Assembly: GCA_934778215.1 (NCBI GenBank)
Contig: CAKVOE010000001.1
Span: 496,001-560,000 of the forward strand
Reading direction: 5' to 3'
Source of the DNA: an uncultured Clostridia bacterium
Lineage (GTDB): Bacteria; Bacillota; Clostridia; Christensenellales; UBA1242
DNA length: 64,000 nt
A program made the position numbers and the translations under genes. The notes under the pieces were generated by a model, which saw only the letters and a list, made by a program, of their open reading frames with translations, ran no database searches and was not told the origin of the DNA. Of this stretch, positions 62,555 to 64,000 are shown piece by piece (position 1 is the stretch's first letter; each line of letters begins with the position of its first letter).

Positions 62555-64000
62555 TTATTCGCTTAAAATTCCCTCTTTTTCCATCTTCAAAAAACTACGA
62601 TGCTCTCTAATGTGTTGCAAAATCTTCTCTTGCTTGTTATTTTTTATGCCATTTTGCTCCAACAAATATTTTGTATGCTCTTTAATGTGCAACTCGTGGT
62701 TATCAATTTCTAAAACGCAAATATCGTCACTGGTTGCGTTTTCTAGTTTTGCTCTCGAAATCTGCAACGCCGACTCGTCCGCCCCGCTCTCCCAGTTGCC
62801 AAACCCCAGCATCTCAATAACCTTCGACTTCGTTCGCTCATCTAGTTTGCCATCGCCATTTTGCAAAATGCCATATTTTAACAGTTCTAGCACCATCTGC
62901 TTACGGCTCGCCAAACTCTCATTCAACTCATTAGAAGTTTCAAGCACAATATCGTCAGACGAAATATCGCTTTTAGACCAATAAAACACCTGCAAACGCC
63001 CGCACTCGTCAGTAATTTTGCCAAGTTTTTTGCTTTCGGCGTACTTTTTGTACATAGAGAGCACCATTTTAGCAATTTTTAGCATAGCAGTACGGATGTT
63101 TTCTGCGGTAACAGATAATCTGGTGTCGTCTTGCTCTATAAGCAAACTAATAGCCGTACCCGAATTAACTTGGCTTGGCAAGGTAGAATTTCGCATAAGT
63201 TCAGACACGCCACTAACCGAAATCAACTCGTTAGAAAGTCGCTCTTCCTCTTCCGATAACTCCCTAGGCACGCTCCCGGCGTCCATAAAATGCGGAACGC
63301 TCGACCCGCTTCTATACACTAACACCTTGCCCGCTGTTAGCCCGTCCGTTTCTAGTTCGTCAAGGTCAACCGAGCCTTCTTCAACGGCAAGCACGCCCCC
63401 GCAAAGTCTACCAATACATTCAAGTTTTCTATTTTTAACAGCATTATACGCCCGCTGAATAGGAATGCACCTCTCCACCACGCTCACGCCCCAAAAATCT
63501 CCCACCACACGGTTAGACACCTGCTTAACAAAAGGATATTTTTCATAAGGCATATCGCCATCAAAAACGAGTTTGTCGCCCGCCACCACACTAAGCCTGC
63601 CACTCGGAAACTCCTCGCACGGTGCCACCCAACGCTCAATTACAATGGCCTGATTTTCGCAAGTTTCGCCCAGCACCCGCTTAACATTGCTTTTGCCCGA
63701 AAAAAAGTTGTCGGTTGTAAAAGACGACAAACTTACCGAATTAATATTTTCGCCCGCAACATCTACTCCATAGTGCGACTTTATAACAAGCTTATCCACC
63801 GCCCGTGCATGAATTATGCTTGGCTGTTCTTCTATGTCAAAAATACTCGCATTTTCTGGAAAAATCTCAAAAGGCGAACACACCGACACCACCACATCGC
63901 CATCAAAAATAGGCTCTAAGTCGTTGGTTAACCCCAAAAACCTACTTTCATTTGGCAAAATTCGCTCAATTTCAACAATTTGTTCGTCCGTTAGCCCAAA
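62555..64000 (-). CDS. Partial phage portal protein (5' end outside window)
   Basis: About 481 residues visible. The frame is open to the window edge (FGLTDEQIVEIERILPNESR), so the true N-terminus lies to the right; the TTG near 63958 is not taken as the start. Features of P22-type and other short-tailed phage portals: RWVAPCEEFPSGRLSV, FVKQVSNRVVGDFWGVSVVERCI and a long helical C-terminal region ending EKEGILSE. Portal proteins form the DNA entry ring at one capsid vertex. The next gene downstream is the scaffold (gap about 24 bases). A terminase is expected beyond the edge. Confidence 0.75.
   Translation of the reverse strand, partial: FGLTDEQIVEIERILPNESRFLGLTNDLEPIFDGDVVVSVCSPFEIFPENASIFDIEEQPSIIHARAVDKLVIKSHYGVDVAGENINSVSLSSFTTDNFFSGKSNVKRVLGETCENQAIVIERWVAPCEEFPSGRLSVVAGDKLVFDGDMPYEKYPFVKQVSNRVVGDFWGVSVVERCIPIQRAYNAVKNRKLECIGRLCGGVLAVEEGSVDLDELETDGLTAGKVLVYRSGSSVPHFMDAGSVPRELSEEEERLSNELISVSGVSELMRNSTLPSQVNSGTAISLLIEQDDTRLSVTAENIRTAMLKIAKMVLSMYKKYAESKKLGKITDECGRLQVFYWSKSDISSDDIVLETSNELNESLASRKQMVLELLKYGILQNGDGKLDERTKSKVIEMLGFGNWESGADESALQISRAKLENATSDDICVLEIDNHELHIKEHTKYLLEQNGIKNNKQEKILQHIREHRSFLKMEKEGILSE

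Noticed and set aside
1..64000. LPXTG sorting signals or C-terminal membrane anchors on the giant proteins
   Set aside because: None was found at either C-terminus, so sortase attachment is not claimed.
1..64000. tRNA, rRNA or riboswitch genes
   Set aside because: No cloverleaf with a conserved TTCGA loop, rRNA segment or known riboswitch core was recognised in the intergenic regions.

Overview
The window looks like a chromosome segment of an uncultured low-GC Gram-positive bacterium, most likely a gut-type member of the Clostridia. The evidence is a type A RNase P RNA, an RNase J, a sporulation-type sigma factor closest to SigK, a TrhP/TrmR wobble-uridine pair, a CarD-family protein, AAGGAG-type ribosome binding sites, and several perfect TTGACA-17-TATAAT promoters. 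No rRNA, tRNA, CRISPR array, transposase or integrase was found. Family names rest on motif recognition by eye; no database search was run.

Layout. 1-3.8 kb: two coupled genes of unknown function, a small lipoprotein, an unknown helical protein and a SAM methyltransferase. 3.8-17.8 kb: a secreted protein downstream of a 4170-residue surface protein (GLUG repeats, Flg_new/InlB-type repeats, C-terminal beta-helix). 17.8-24.7 kb: housekeeping island with rnpB, trhP, trmR, a membrane protein and sigK, spaced by dense repeats. 24.7-41.1 kb: two lipoproteins with long N-terminal extensions and a second giant surface protein (4453 residues). 41.1-46.5 kb: RNase J with a ~350-residue disordered extension, a membrane protein, and a degenerate direct-repeat array. 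46.5-64 kb: a minus-strand virion module reading, in transcription order, portal (cut by the window edge), scaffold, major capsid protein, HEPN protein, CarD-like protein, small ORFs, connector-like proteins, coiled-coil and Cys-repeat proteins, holin. No tape measure or integrase is visible.

Repeats. Non-coding space is filled by at least three short families. Family A (~200 bp) has long terminal inverted repeats. Family B (~170 bp) has a central hairpin whose stem differs between copies but stays paired. Family D is a ~52-bp GC-rich block. GTTCCG...CGGAAC hairpins recur a few bases after stop codons. The repeats also lie inside the virion module, so that module has probably been resident for a long time.

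Most interesting points. (1) rnpB appears to carry a ~350-nt insertion in P3, bounded by a perfect promoter and by P1, P2 and P3 pairing. (2) The two giant genes share an apparently identical 1389-bp 5' end starting exactly at the ATG, while the remainder is diverged. (3) Each giant gene is followed by a homologous secreted/lipoprotein partner, giving a duplicated two-gene unit. (4) The virion module is intact but interspersed with host repeats and contains HEPN and CarD genes. (5) A decapeptide Cys repeat begins a virion-module protein.
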